Assembly (NCBI GenBank): GCA_016934415.1 | Contig: JAFGSW010000072.1 | Coordinates: 27,874-91,873, forward strand | Length of the DNA stretch: 64,000 nucleotides | Direction: 5' to 3' | From: Spirochaetales bacterium | GTDB lineage: Bacteria; Spirochaetota; Spirochaetia; SZUA-6; RPPD01 | Shown: positions 1 to 9,202 of the stretch, in pieces | How the letters are laid out: every line of letters starts with the position of its first letter | Position numbering within the stretch: position 1 is the stretch's first letter | Position numbers and translations under genes: made by a program | The notes under the pieces: generated by a model | What the model saw: the letters and a program-made list of their open reading frames with translations, nothing else | Told to the model about the DNA's origin: nothing | Database searches by the model: none

Positions 1-108
1 TTCCGGAAGCTCGTGTCCGTCTCCTCCGGCTTCACCGTCGTGCATCCGCTCTGGCTGCGGCGGAAATGCCGGGAGTTTTTCGCCGGGATCGCGGAAAAGA
101 ACGGATAA
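1..108 (+). CDS. C-terminal fragment of an upstream gene, possibly WYL-domain regulator
   Basis: The first 108 bases read open in frame 1 and stop at TAA 106-108, giving a 35-residue tail whose start lies outside the window. The last part (FTVVHPLWLRRKCREFF) resembles the end of WYL-domain transcription regulators, where a beta strand is followed by a VxxPxxLR helix. With so little sequence the family call is only a suggestion, but the open frame and the position before the next gene support a real 3-prime end. Confidence 0.4.
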   Translation, partial: FRKLVSVSSGFTVVHPLWLRRKCREFFAGIAEKNG

Positions 109-266
109 GTGAAACCGAATCGCGTGCCGCGCCGACACGAAGGTCGACCGCCATGCGCTCGCATCACTTCCGGTTTCTCTCTATAAATATGAACAATACG
201 CCCGTCGGGGAAAACCCCGCACGGTTTTCCCCGCACGGCGGACGGGTGAGCACAAGGAGGCCTGGC

Positions 267-971
267 ATGGACGCCACCGCAACCCGCGTTTTCCCGCTCC
301 TTTTCGTCTGGCTCGACCTGGGCTGGCTGGCGATCTTCATCGGCTTTTTGCTCTTTTTCAAAAAATACCAGGCCCTCATCGTCGGGTTGGCCGCCGGCGT
401 TCTGTACCTGATCGTCGATTACGGGATCTTCCACCTCGCCCTTCACACCCGCATCGTCACCGGCGCCGACACGTTCTGGCTCCTGCTCTGGATGTCGATG
501 AGCTACGGGCTCACCAACTTCGCCTGGATGTGGCTCCTCTTCGACCGCGACGGTCGGTGGAAGGAATGGTCACTGCTCATCATTGCCGGCTGGCTGGCGG
601 TCGCGCTTTTGAGCCGCACGTTCGGCGGCGGCTCCGCGCCGGTGACCACCTCCCGCGGCACCTCATCGTACCACGGCATAGTGGCCCTCCTCCTGTTCAT
701 CGGGTACGGCGTCCAGATCGCTCTCAACCTGCGGGCGGCCAAGCGCGGGGCGAGGCCGGTCAACCTCCTCTGGTTTCTGGGAATCGGAATCGGCATCCAG
801 CTTGCCTGGGAAGGCGTGCTCCTCATCGCCGGCATCCGTCCACCCTCGCTCAACGCCGTCGTCGTCAACTCGCTCATCGAGACCAATATGGGCGTGCCCT
901 ACGCCTGGTGGATCTACCGGGCCCTGAACCGGAAAAAGGAACAGTCGATCGGCTTCGGGGAAGGAGAGTGA
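267..971 (+). CDS. integral membrane protein, about seven TM helices
   Basis: A 234-residue hydrophobic protein with about seven predicted membrane segments (first residues roughly 10-30, then 37-57, and five more to the C-terminus) and short charged loops. The start at ATG 267 is chosen because AAGGAGG lies 8 bases upstream; an upstream extension in the same frame has no ribosome site. The C-terminal tail is short and charged (RKKEQ), so it is probably cytoplasmic. I do not recognise a family. It stands alone, with the end of an unrelated gene upstream and an inverted-repeat intergenic region downstream. Confidence 0.7.
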   Translation: MDATATRVFPLLFVWLDLGWLAIFIGFLLFFKKYQALIVGLAAGVLYLIVDYGIFHLALHTRIVTGADTFWLLLWMSMSYGLTNFAWMWLLFDRDGRWKEWSLLIIAGWLAVALLSRTFGGGSAPVTTSRGTSSYHGIVALLLFIGYGVQIALNLRAAKRGARPVNLLWFLGIGIGIQLAWEGVLLIAGIRPPSLNAVVVNSLIETNMGVPYAWWIYRALNRKKEQSIGFGEGE

Positions 972-1137
972 ACCACCGATGAAGACCGATAACACCGATA
1001 AAGAGTGGAAGGGGTGAGAGTAAATAGGAAAGCCGCCGGTGCTGCAAGTAATAGTGAAAATTTCCGTGTCCGATCTTTTTTTGATTTCTCGCTCTTTCAT
1101 CGGTGTCATCCGTTCTTATCGGTGTCATCGGTGGTTC
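970..1137. repeat. intergenic inverted repeat of the ACCGAT-type dispersed family
   Basis: GAACCACCGATGA at 970-982 is inverted exactly at 1125-1137, and the flanks extend the pairing imperfectly (several ACCGAT/ATCGGT units each side). It fills most of the gap between the membrane protein and the first BtrH-like gene. Similar ACGGAT-rich words recur at about 21.2, 21.34, 52.87-52.97 and 54.65 kb, so this is a dispersed intergenic family and not a specific terminator. Confidence 0.6.
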
Positions 1138-1247
1138 CCTAATTCCCGAAGCAAGTCTTAAAAAAAATTCCCCACCCTGACATCATATGTCGTACCGGCG
1201 GTGATAGAATCAGAAGCCTCGAATACGAAATGAGCGCGGAGGTTTTC

Positions 1248-2216
1248 ATGCTGAAACAATTGAACGGCATTGCCATGGGAAAAACCTGGCTTTCGTACCC
1301 GGCGAGCGCCTTCGGAGCGCTCAGCCACGCCCGGATGTGGGAGGGAAGCCTGGAGGATCTGGCCGGCTTTTCGGGCCTCGCTTTCCACTTCACCGTCCAC
1401 GAATCGGCCTGCCCGTCGTCCACGTCGGTTTACGACTGGCAGAACGTCCACTTCCAGGCCATGGACCGGATCGGGGTGTATACCGACGGCCTTCTCGCCG
1501 TCAACCAGCCCGGCCTCAACACATCCGCCGCGCTCCTCACCGACGCCCTTGCGCGAATCAGGGAATCGATCGACGAAGGGAGGGGCGTGGTCGTCTGGGC
1601 GCCGACGCCTGTTCTTGAGTTCGGGATCGTCACCGGGTACGACGACGAGGAGCGGATCCTCTCCGTCGTCGACTGCTCGGGCGGCGATCCGGATCCGCTC
1701 CTCTACGACAACCTGGGCCGCTCGGAGGTGCCCTTCCTCTATCTCCAGCGCTTCCGCTCGCGCACCGGCACCGACCGCGAAAAGATGTACCGGGACGCGC
1801 TCGCGGGCGGCGTGCTGCTCTGGCGGAGCGACCCTCCCGACCGGCGCTACGGCAACGGGACAAGGGCGTACGACAATCTCCTGCGCACGCTGAAAGCGGG
1901 CGACTACAATCCGTTCGGCCTCTCCTACTGCCTGCAGGTCTTCGCCGACGCCAAGCGCCTCCTCTCAGTCTTTCTGGGGAAGGCGGCCGCCGAAGAGGCG
2001 CTGCCCGGCTTCACGGACGCGGCCGGCCGCTTCGAGCGGATCGCCGCGCTTTGGCGCGCGGCGGCGGACGCCGCGCCCTTCCGCGGCCCGAAAAACACGA
2101 CAATCGATCCGGAACGCGCGCCGTTAATCGCGAAGAACATGAAGGAGTGCAAAAAACTCGAGAGTGAAGGCATGGCTGAAATCGCGGCCGCGCTGGGAAT
2201 GGAGGCGGCGGAATGA
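1248..2216 (+). CDS. BtrH-fold-like protein without an obvious catalytic Cys/His
   Basis: A 322-residue soluble protein. Residues 1-150 follow the layout of the BtrH N-terminal (papain/C39-like) domain: an N-terminal helix, an SxYDW-type middle, and a strand pair ending FGIVTGYDDE then SVVDC. The position where BtrH proteins carry Cys reads YPASAFGAL here, and the His before the GYD motif is Glu/Phe, so the triad looks absent. The C-terminal half is helical. ATG 1248 is chosen over ATG 1230 because CGGAGG lies 6 bases upstream. Its stop overlaps the next start (ATGA). It could act as a non-catalytic partner; fold assignment only. Confidence 0.6.
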   Translation: MLKQLNGIAMGKTWLSYPASAFGALSHARMWEGSLEDLAGFSGLAFHFTVHESACPSSTSVYDWQNVHFQAMDRIGVYTDGLLAVNQPGLNTSAALLTDALARIRESIDEGRGVVVWAPTPVLEFGIVTGYDDEERILSVVDCSGGDPDPLLYDNLGRSEVPFLYLQRFRSRTGTDREKMYRDALAGGVLLWRSDPPDRRYGNGTRAYDNLLRTLKAGDYNPFGLSYCLQVFADAKRLLSVFLGKAAAEEALPGFTDAAGRFERIAALWRAAADAAPFRGPKNTTIDPERAPLIAKNMKECKKLESEGMAEIAAALGMEAAE

Positions 2217-2665
2217 AAAGCGCGAAATTCAATACGGGATCGGGCAACCGGCCCCTGCCGCTCCCAATCAAGATGACGGCACCATGCGGGATCAACTGCG
2301 CCAGATGCATGGCGCACATGAGGGTAAAGGACCCCTGCCCCGGTTGCGGGTTGAGAAACAGCCGGACCGATTCGTCAAAGGCGTACCGCCGGTGCGTGAT
2401 CAGGCGCTGCCGGAAGCGGTCCGGCCGGTACTGCGATTCGTGTCCGGACCTGCCCTGCGCCCGCCTGAAACAACTCGACCGTCGCTACAGGACGCGCTAC
2501 GCCACCGGTCTCATCGACAACCTTCTCTTCATCAAAAAAAGCGGCATTCGGGCGTTTCTTCGCCGGGAGCGCGCCGAAGCGACCTGCCGATCCTGCGGCG
2601 CCCTTCTCTCCATTCACCGCTCCGAATGCCTGCAATGCGGTGCGTCCTGGAGGAGCGCGACGTGA
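2213..2665 (+). CDS. DUF3795 family cysteine-rich protein
   Basis: A 150-residue protein with the DUF3795 pattern: PCGINCARCMAHM near residue 25, then CPGC, CRKRSGRYCDSCPDLPC, and a late pair (CRSC, CLQCG). The Cys spacing suggests metal or Fe-S binding, but the family has no settled function. The start overlaps the previous stop by four bases, and its own stop TGA 2663-2665 overlaps a GTG start of the following BtrH-like gene, so the three genes are translationally coupled. The second zinc-ribbon-like Cys pair at the C-terminus extends beyond the minimal domain. Confidence 0.7.
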   Translation: MKSAKFNTGSGNRPLPLPIKMTAPCGINCARCMAHMRVKDPCPGCGLRNSRTDSSKAYRRCVIRRCRKRSGRYCDSCPDLPCARLKQLDRRYRTRYATGLIDNLLFIKKSGIRAFLRRERAEATCRSCGALLSIHRSECLQCGASWRSAT

Positions 2666-3728
2666 AAACGAGGAACCCGATCGCGGCGTTCCCCGGCAGC
2701 CCGGCACTCGACGGCTGCCATTGCCAGACCACCTCCCTGGCGAAGATCTATCGCTTCCACGGACACCCGCTTTCGGAGGAAATGCTCCTCGGCCTGGGAG
2801 CGGGAATGGGGTTCATTTACTGGCGAATGAAATCCCGTCCGGAAACCGGGGCGGGAGATTTCGTCTTCATCGGCTGCCGGGGGAACAACAAGCACTTCTT
2901 CACCGACGTCGGCCGGCGCACCGGCGTCGGCATCGAGGTCCGCACCTCCTCGAGCGCGAAAAAAGCCGAGGCCGTGCTGCTCGATTCGCTTTCGAAAAGA
3001 GAGCCGATGATGCTTTTCGGCGACATGGCGTATCTCCCCCTGGTTCGATTTTCCGCCCGACTATCATTTCGGCGGCCACGCCTTCACGGTTTGCGGGTGG
3101 GACGGCCGGGAGACCGTCCTCGCCTCGGATATGGACCCGGCCGCCTCGGGCGTCAAGAAGGGCTTTTATGCGCAGCTCAAGCTCGCGGAGCTTGAACGCG
3201 CGCGGGGCTCGACGTACAAGCCCTTCCCTCCGCACCGCGCGTGGCTCGAGTTCGATTTCAGGCGCGTTCGCCCGCCCGCGGCGTCCGACGTGAAGGACGC
3301 GATCCGGCGGACCGCCCGCGACATGCTTTCACCACCCATAAAAAAACATGGGCGTCAAGGGGATGCGCCTTGCCGCGCGCGAGCTGCCCGGATGGCCAAG
3401 ATATTTCAACGAGCGGGAGCTTCGCCTGAACCTGTTCCAGATCTACGTGTTCATCGAGATCGGCGGAACGGGCGGCGGAAGTTTCCGCCCCATGTACTCC
3501 CGCTTTCTGCGCGAAGCGGCCGCCGTCACCGGCCGCGAGGGGATCGCGTCCGCGGCCGATTCATTCGAGCTGAGCGGAAAGCTTTTCATCGAAATCGCGC
3601 TGCTCTTCAAAGAGGCGGAAAAAATCGCGGATCTCCGTGAACGCATCGGCCTGGCGGCCGAAAAATACGAACGCATTGCCGAGCTTGAGGAGCGGACGTT
3701 CCGGGAACTGGAAAACATGGTCGGATAA
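2662..3728 (+). pseudogene. BtrH/DUF4872-type acyltransferase homologue interrupted by two +1 shifts
   Basis: Read across three frames this is one complete BtrH N-terminal plus DUF4872 protein of about 355 residues. The N-terminus holds the GCHCQTTSL nucleophile motif, the middle holds GGHAFTVCGWD and ASDMD (His and Asp of the triad), and the C-terminus has the family IKNMGVKGMRLAARELPGW segment. The first shift falls in CCCCC at 3036-3040 and the second in the seven-A run at 3340-3346; removing one base from each restores a continuous frame. All triad residues are intact, so either the gene died recently or the shifts are sequencing errors. GTG 2662 overlaps the previous stop. Confidence 0.7.
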
Positions 3729-3846
3729 CGGAGAGGGGAAGCACGGCCGTTCGGGAACGGGAAGCGGACCGGCTCCCCGGGAAAAGTTTATTTATTTGCA
3801 GCTCATCGCAATCTTGGAGGCTTGGTGTGATGAAAAGGAGGCGCTC

Positions 3847-4245
3847 ATGGTGAAGTATTTCATTACGGGTATCGGCGGCGGTGTCGCCCTCGCGATCCTC
3901 GACGGTCTCGTCAACGCCAACCCATTGGCGGTGCGGCTGCTGGCCGTCTACAAGCCGATTGCCAGACAGTCGGTCAACTTTATCGCCGGGACCGCCGTCG
4001 ACCTGGCCTACGGTCTCATCCTGGCGGCGCTCTTCATTTTTCTCAAGCCCGCGTATCCCTCCCCGTCCGGGCTCGTCAACGGACTGCTTTTCGGAGCGGG
4101 TGCGTGGTTCCTGCGGACGGCGATGTCCGCGGTGTCCCAGTGGATCATGTTCCGGATTTCATTCGCCGCCGTCGCCTATCTCGCGGTTGCGGGTCTCGCG
4201 GCAATGCTCGCGTTCGGAACGCTCTTCGGCCTTATCCTCGGCTGA
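3847..4245 (+). CDS. small integral membrane protein
   Basis: A 132-residue, almost entirely hydrophobic protein with about four membrane helices. The start at ATG 3847 follows AAAAGGAGG, the best ribosome site in this stretch; the frame stays open further upstream but that part is hydrophilic and unlike the rest. No family is recognised. It lies after the broken BtrH-like gene and converges on the GH51 gene with only 12 bases between stops. Confidence 0.6.
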   Translation: MVKYFITGIGGGVALAILDGLVNANPLAVRLLAVYKPIARQSVNFIAGTAVDLAYGLILAALFIFLKPAYPSPSGLVNGLLFGAGAWFLRTAMSAVSQWIMFRISFAAVAYLAVAGLAAMLAFGTLFGLILG

Positions 4246-4257
4246 CGGCTGGGGCGC

Positions 4258-5781
4258 TCATCTTTTCCGCGCTGTTTTCGCCCGAATCCTGATCACGTTC
4301 CATGAATAGGGGGCGAGAATCGCGCTCAACGTGTCCTTTTCGATTTTGGCTCCCGTGACTTTCACCGGCACGACGCGGCCGGGCTTGTCCCGGTCGTTGA
4401 CGGCGAGCGGGTCGGAATGGGAGAGGACGATATGTTCGATCACGCCGGAACCCGGGAAGCCTCCCAACCGGGCGGTAAGCTCGATTTGTTCCGCGGGGTG
4501 ACGGTTGACCGCGAAGAGGGCGATCTCGGACTCGGGCGCCCGCCGCTCAACAGCGACGGCGTCGAGCCAATTCACCGGGCCCGCCTCCCGCGCTTCGTAC
4601 CCCGTAGATTCAATGACAGTCTCGAGCGCTTCGCCGCGGCCATACAACGAAGCGTGCAGGAACGGGTAAAAAGTCGTCTGCCGCCAGGCCGTCCCTCCGG
4701 GCGCGGTCATGATCGGGGCGATGACGTTGACGAGCTGGGCGAGGCAGGCGATCCGGACGCTCGCGGCGTGGCGCAAAAGCACGATGAGCATACTCCCGAC
4801 CACGAGGGCGTCTTCCAGCGTGTATCGCTCCTCGAGGAGGGCCGGACCGACCGTCCAGGGGGGATCGCGCCTGTCGGCCGCGTCCGTATGGTACCAGACG
4901 TTCCATTCATCGAGCGACAGTCCGATCTTTTTTTTCCTCCCCGTCTTCGCGGCTTCGGCGTCCGCAAGGCGTTCCACAATTTGGATGAACCGCTCGAACC
5001 GCGCCGGCTCGGCCATGAAGGAGGCCGCGTCGTTGTTTTGTTTTCTGGCGTAATAATGAAGCGAGATAAGATCGATGTATCGGCCGCATTCCGCGAGCAC
5101 GGTCTCGTCCCAATGGGGGAAGGTGGGCAGGCCCGGATGCGAGCTGCCGCAGGCGGCGAGCTCGAGGGAGGAGTCGAACTGTTTGAGGGCCTTGGCTGTC
5201 TCGCGCGCGAGCCGGGCGTATGCCTCGGCCGATTTCTGGCCCACCTGCCATGATCCGTCCATCTCGTTCCCCAGGCACCAGACCTTGAAGCCGTGCGGTT
5301 CGGCCGCGCCGTACGATCGCCGTAAGTCGCTCCAGTGCGAGCCGGCCGGGTGGTTGCAGTATTCCGCCAGGTCGACCGCGTCCTCCAGGCCGCGCGTCCC
5401 CAGGTTGACCGCCATCATGACGTCGGCGCCGGCCTTGCGCGCCCAGCGCGCGAACTCGTTCACCCCGACGAGGTTGGGCTCGAGCGATCCCCAGGCGAGA
5501 TCCAGCCGCTTCGGCCTGTTCTCGATCGGCCCGATGCCGTCCTCCCACCGATAGGATGAAACGAAATTTCCGCCCGGGTAACGCACGATCGAAGGTTTGA
5601 GCTCGCGCACCAGGTCGAGCACGTCGGCGCGGAAACCGTCCGCGTCCGCGGTCGGATGGCCGGGCTCGTAGATGCCGCCGTACACGGCGCGGCCCAGGTG
5701 CTCGATAAAGCCGCCGAAAAGCCGGTCGTCGACGGGCTGCCCGGCGAGGGCGGCGTCAAGAGTGACGCGGGCCTGGATCAT
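4258..5781 (-). CDS. abfA: alpha-L-arabinofuranosidase, GH51
   Basis: A 507-residue GH51 enzyme that removes terminal arabinofuranosyl groups from arabinoxylan or arabinan oligosaccharides. The acid/base Glu is E173 in WCLGNEMDG and the nucleophile is E292 in LSLDEWNVWYH; the N-terminal GGFIEHLGRAVYGGIYE and RYPGGNFVSSYRWEDG motifs are typical. No signal peptide is present, so it acts in the cytoplasm on imported oligosaccharides. GAGGAGG precedes the ATG. It lies downstream of the sugar ABC genes on the same strand, 141 bases after the last permease, which fits an arabinoxylo-oligosaccharide utilisation operon. Length is normal for the family. Confidence 0.93.
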   Translation of the reverse strand: MIQARVTLDAALAGQPVDDRLFGGFIEHLGRAVYGGIYEPGHPTADADGFRADVLDLVRELKPSIVRYPGGNFVSSYRWEDGIGPIENRPKRLDLAWGSLEPNLVGVNEFARWARKAGADVMMAVNLGTRGLEDAVDLAEYCNHPAGSHWSDLRRSYGAAEPHGFKVWCLGNEMDGSWQVGQKSAEAYARLARETAKALKQFDSSLELAACGSSHPGLPTFPHWDETVLAECGRYIDLISLHYYARKQNNDAASFMAEPARFERFIQIVERLADAEAAKTGRKKKIGLSLDEWNVWYHTDAADRRDPPWTVGPALLEERYTLEDALVVGSMLIVLLRHAASVRIACLAQLVNVIAPIMTAPGGTAWRQTTFYPFLHASLYGRGEALETVIESTGYEAREAGPVNWLDAVAVERRAPESEIALFAVNRHPAEQIELTARLGGFPGSGVIEHIVLSHSDPLAVNDRDKPGRVVPVKVTGAKIEKDTLSAILAPYSWNVIRIRAKTARKR

Positions 5782-5922
5782 GGAGACCTCCTCTCAGGGT
5801 TCAAGTGCGAAATATACAAGAGGCATGGAAACATTGCCGAAAGTGATGGATGAATACCCGTAAAAAGGAGAACGGCGCGGTACAGAACGCTTGATACATG
5901 CCCCGCTATTATCCCTGCCGGG

Positions 5923-6786
5923 TCAGGCCTTGATCGCGCCCGAGGTAAGGCCGGCCACGATGTATCTTTGGGCTAAAATGTAAAAAACGATGGCTGGCAC
6001 CATGCAGATTGAGAAAAAGGCCAGGATGAGATTCCACTCCGCGGAATACTGGCCGATGTAATCCATGCTGCCCATGGGAAGCGTGAATTTGAATTTATCG
6101 TCGATAACGATGAGCGGCAGGAAATAATTGTTCCAGCTGAACACCATGCACAGCACGCCCACGGTGGCGATCACGGGACCGGACAAGGGCAGGACGACGT
6201 GGTAGAGAAACCCGATTTTCCCGAAGCCGTCCATGGTGCACGCGTCCTCGAGCTCGTTGGGAATCTGCCGCATGAATCCCCGGAAAATGATGATATGAAA
6301 CGGCAGTTGAAACGCCACCTGGGGCAGGATGACTCCGAAATGCGTGTTGAGCAGCTTCAGCGACCGCAGCTGGATATACAGGGGGAGCATGGCGAGCGTG
6401 AGGGGGAAAAGCAGGCCGAGCAGGATGTAATTGAAAAGCAATTTCATGCCCTTGAGCTTGAAGCGGCTGAGGGCGAAACCGCCGCACCCGGCAATGATGA
6501 GATCGAGGATCACGGTCAACGCCATGATTAAAAACGAATTGAAAAAGTAGCGGAAGAAATTGCTGTTGGCGAAGACCTTTATGTAATTTTCCACGATAAA
6601 AGGATTGGGGAAACCGACGGGATCGTCGACAAGCTGCCCCGTGGTTTTAAAACCGGCCTGAACCGTCAAAAGAACGGGGACGAGGATGATCAAACAAAAA
6701 AACACTAAAATCGCATATTGGTAGGCGAATACTCTGTCAACCTTCAATTTTCTTTTAATCAAAACCGATGGCCCTTTCTCGATCAA
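5923..6786 (-). CDS. carbohydrate ABC transporter permease, MalG type
   Basis: A 287-residue inner-membrane permease with six membrane segments. The binding-protein-dependent permease loop is seen around DACTMDGFGKIGFLYHVVLP, matching the EAAxxDGAxxxxxFxxIxLP motif that contacts the ATPase. The N-terminus is short, as in MalG/LacG proteins. The TTG start overlaps the preceding permease stop by four bases (TTGA), showing coupling; a second TTG at 6762 with AAAGGG upstream is an alternative. No ATPase gene is encoded here, so a shared MsmX-like ATPase elsewhere is likely. Confidence 0.9.
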   Translation of the reverse strand: MIEKGPSVLIKRKLKVDRVFAYQYAILVFFCLIILVPVLLTVQAGFKTTGQLVDDPVGFPNPFIVENYIKVFANSNFFRYFFNSFLIMALTVILDLIIAGCGGFALSRFKLKGMKLLFNYILLGLLFPLTLAMLPLYIQLRSLKLLNTHFGVILPQVAFQLPFHIIIFRGFMRQIPNELEDACTMDGFGKIGFLYHVVLPLSGPVIATVGVLCMVFSWNNYFLPLIVIDDKFKFTLPMGSMDYIGQYSAEWNLILAFFSICMVPAIVFYILAQRYIVAGLTSGAIKA

Positions 6787-7724
6787 TCTCGGACGATTCT
6801 CTGATAAAAAACATTAAACGTCAGGCAGAGCAGGAAAATGAGTATGGCGACGGCGCTGCCGAATCCCATCTGGGAAACCCTGATCCCGAATTTGAACAGA
6901 TACACGACGAGCGTCTCGCCGGCGTGCACCGGATCGCCCTGGCCCATCGCCCAGACGACGTCGAAGAGCTGGAGCGAGCCGATGATGCAGAAAAACAGCG
7001 ACATCTGGATGGCCGGTTTCATTTGCGGGATGGTGATGTGCCAGAGAATTTGCCTGCCATTGGCTCCGTCGATCCTGGCCGCCTCGAAATATTCGGGGGG
7101 AATGGCCTGGAAGCCGGCTATGTAGATGATCATATGCAGCCCGAAATACTTCCAGAAAATGACGATCAGGATGCCGATGAAAACCGTCTCCGGCACGGCG
7201 AGCAAGCCGGCGTATTCCACTTGAGGCGCGATGAGCTGCATTACCGCCTTTATGAATCCGTGGCGCGGGTGATAGACGTACGTCCAGATCGTGCCGGTGA
7301 TGATTTCCGATAAAATATAGGGCAGGAAGCAGACGGCGCGGAAAAAAATCATGAGCTTGGTCTTTTTCCGGCTGACGGTTATCGCCAGCAGGAACGCCAC
7401 CGGCAGCTGCACGAGGACGGAAAAAACGATGACGATGATATTATTCTTCAGCGCGTTCCAGAAAAGATTGTCCGACAACGCCGTCTTAAAATTGCCCAGG
7501 AAGTCCTCGTTGCCCTCAAAACTGGCGATTTTAGAAGGCGGCCCCCCCAGGCCGTTCCAGTTGAAGAACGAATAAAATACGGCTTGAACCACGGGCAGAA
7601 TAATAAAAACCGTCACCATGACGACGGCGGGCGCGATGAGTATGGCAAAAACCAACCGCTGAACGTTCTTTGTCGTATTCCATCGTGAAGAATGACTTTT
7701 CAATGGTAAAACCGCGTCTGCCAT
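6783..7724 (-). CDS. carbohydrate ABC transporter permease, MalF type
   Basis: A 313-residue permease with six membrane helices and the EAAxxDGAxGxQxxxxITxP coupling loop (EAARIDGANGRQILWHITIP). It is the first permease of the import operon, 86 bases downstream of the binding protein and separated from it by a strong hairpin. Together with the MalG-type partner it would form the membrane channel for a pentose-containing oligosaccharide, given the neighbouring GH51 enzyme. ATG 7724 is preceded by AAGGCGG. Confidence 0.9.
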   Translation of the reverse strand: MADAVLPLKSHSSRWNTTKNVQRLVFAILIAPAVVMVTVFIILPVVQAVFYSFFNWNGLGGPPSKIASFEGNEDFLGNFKTALSDNLFWNALKNNIIVIVFSVLVQLPVAFLLAITVSRKKTKLMIFFRAVCFLPYILSEIITGTIWTYVYHPRHGFIKAVMQLIAPQVEYAGLLAVPETVFIGILIVIFWKYFGLHMIIYIAGFQAIPPEYFEAARIDGANGRQILWHITIPQMKPAIQMSLFFCIIGSLQLFDVVWAMGQGDPVHAGETLVVYLFKFGIRVSQMGFGSAVAILIFLLCLTFNVFYQRIVRD

Positions 7725-7754
7725 GGTCCGCCTTCATCGAATTATAAAAATAAT

Positions 7755-7782
7755 GGGGGGGATGAGGTATCACATCCCCCCC
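7755..7782 (-). terminator. strong GC hairpin between binding-protein and permease genes
   Basis: A perfect 10-bp stem (GGGGGGGATG / CATCCCCCCC) with an 8-base loop lies just after the binding-protein stop. On the minus strand it is followed by an AT-rich ATTATTTTTATAA stretch. Its place suggests partial termination or 3-prime protection that lets the binding protein be made in excess over the permeases, a common arrangement in sugar ABC operons. Confidence 0.65.
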
Positions 7783-7810
7783 GATTTTTCAGTCTTTATT
7801 ACTTTAGGTA

Positions 7811-9079
7811 CTACTGATTAAGCGTTTTCTTATATGCATCGGCGACCATCTCGGCGCATTTTTCCGGGGTGATCTTCCCGGCGAAAATGCCCTGGGTGCC
7901 GTCCAGGACCGCGGGGGCCACCGTCGGAGGCAGGTACTGGTCATAATAGAGCTGGAAATAACCGGCTCCGCCGACCGCTTTCGCGACGGCCGCCATGTTG
8001 GCATCCAAGCCGACTTCGGCGCCTGCCACCGTGGGCACGCCGCCGATACCGTCGGTGATCTTTTTGTCGATTTCAGGGCTGGTGATGTATTTCAGGAAGT
8101 CGATGGTTGCGGCCGGGGCGTTTTTACCGATGATGTAGCCGTTGCCGCCGCCCATGGCGTCCGTTCCCTGACCGGCTCCGCCTTCCACCGCCGGGAAGTT
8201 CGCGAAGGCCAGCTTGTCGCCAAGGCCCTTTTTGTCTTTCGAGTTTGCGGCGCTGACCGAAGGCGTCCATTGGCCCATGAGCATCATCGCGGCCTGGCCG
8301 TTTCCGAGAAGCCCCTGCGAAGCGTCATGACCGTCGGCCAGGAAGCCCTTCTGGAAAGGCTGCAGGTCGACGAGTTCCTTCAGCTTCTGTCCGGCTTTGA
8401 CCCAGGTTTCGTCGGCGAAGGAGCCTTCGCCCGAATAAGCCTTGTCGAACGCGGGCTGACCGCCGATGCGGACCGCAAGATAGACCCACCAGAAATGTCC
8501 GGGCCATTTGTCGCCTTCGCCCACGCTGATGGGGGTGATGCCGGCGGCCTTCAGCTTCTTCACGCAATCGAGCAGATCAGTCCATGTTTTCGGGAATTCA
8601 TCGTATCCGACCTTCGCGAGCAGCTCTTTGTTGTACCACATGCCCACGCAGCCCATGTCATAGGGGAGACCGTATTGCACTCCCTTATACGCGTAGACTC
8701 CGGCGGCTCCGACCTTGGAGGGCCAGTTCTTGTATTCCGCCGTGATATCCTTCAACAGACCGGCTTCGGCGTAGGAATTCATGACTCCGCCGCCCCAGCT
8801 GCGGAAGATGTCCGGCGGGGTGCCGGACTGCATCATGGTGGCGACTTTGCTCTTGAACGCCTCATTCTCCAGCACGGTGATGTTGATGGTGACGTTCGGA
8901 TTCGCCTTCATGAAGTCATCGACGATGCCCTTCCAGACGGCCTGGTGCTCATCCTTGATATCCAGGTGCCAGAATTCGATGGTAGCAGGTCCCGTGGAAG
9001 CCTGCCCGTCGCAGGATAATAAAGATCCCACGGCGAGTACGATCAGCAGTACCCACGTGATGTGTTTCTTCAGAAACAT
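7811..9079 (-). CDS. extracellular solute-binding protein family 1, lipoprotein
   Basis: A 422-residue sugar-binding lipoprotein. The signal peptide ends in the lipobox GSLLSC (Cys 23), followed by the family-1 start IEFWHLDIKDEHQAVWKGIV. Further in, MGQWTPS and GGGNGYIIGKNAPAA match this family of ABC binding proteins. It would be anchored to the outer face of the cytoplasmic membrane and deliver sugars to the two permeases downstream. GAGGAGG precedes the ATG, and a consensus promoter with a palindromic site lies in the 150 bases upstream. Confidence 0.92.
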   Translation of the reverse strand: MFLKKHITWVLLIVLAVGSLLSCDGQASTGPATIEFWHLDIKDEHQAVWKGIVDDFMKANPNVTINITVLENEAFKSKVATMMQSGTPPDIFRSWGGGVMNSYAEAGLLKDITAEYKNWPSKVGAAGVYAYKGVQYGLPYDMGCVGMWYNKELLAKVGYDEFPKTWTDLLDCVKKLKAAGITPISVGEGDKWPGHFWWVYLAVRIGGQPAFDKAYSGEGSFADETWVKAGQKLKELVDLQPFQKGFLADGHDASQGLLGNGQAAMMLMGQWTPSVSAANSKDKKGLGDKLAFANFPAVEGGAGQGTDAMGGGNGYIIGKNAPAATIDFLKYITSPEIDKKITDGIGGVPTVAGAEVGLDANMAAVAKAVGGAGYFQLYYDQYLPPTVAPAVLDGTQGIFAGKITPEKCAEMVADAYKKTLNQ

Positions 9080-9127
9080 ACACTCCTCCTCTTATTTTTT
9101 TCCTGTCCCCAAGACGGGTACATTCTA

Positions 9128-9144
9128 CTGTTCGGTGTGAACAG
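9128..9144. promoter_or_regulatory. candidate operator of the sugar ABC operon
   Basis: CTGTTC-N5-GAACAG, a perfect 6-bp dyad, lies between the promoter and the binding-protein start, in the expected untranslated leader. The position suits a roadblock repressor site. No regulator gene is adjacent, so the protein that binds it is unknown. Confidence 0.5.
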
Positions 9145-9202
9145 ATTACTCACTTATATGGTCGAACGGGTTTTTCGGCCATAAGGGCAACACCCTCGCG
9201 CG

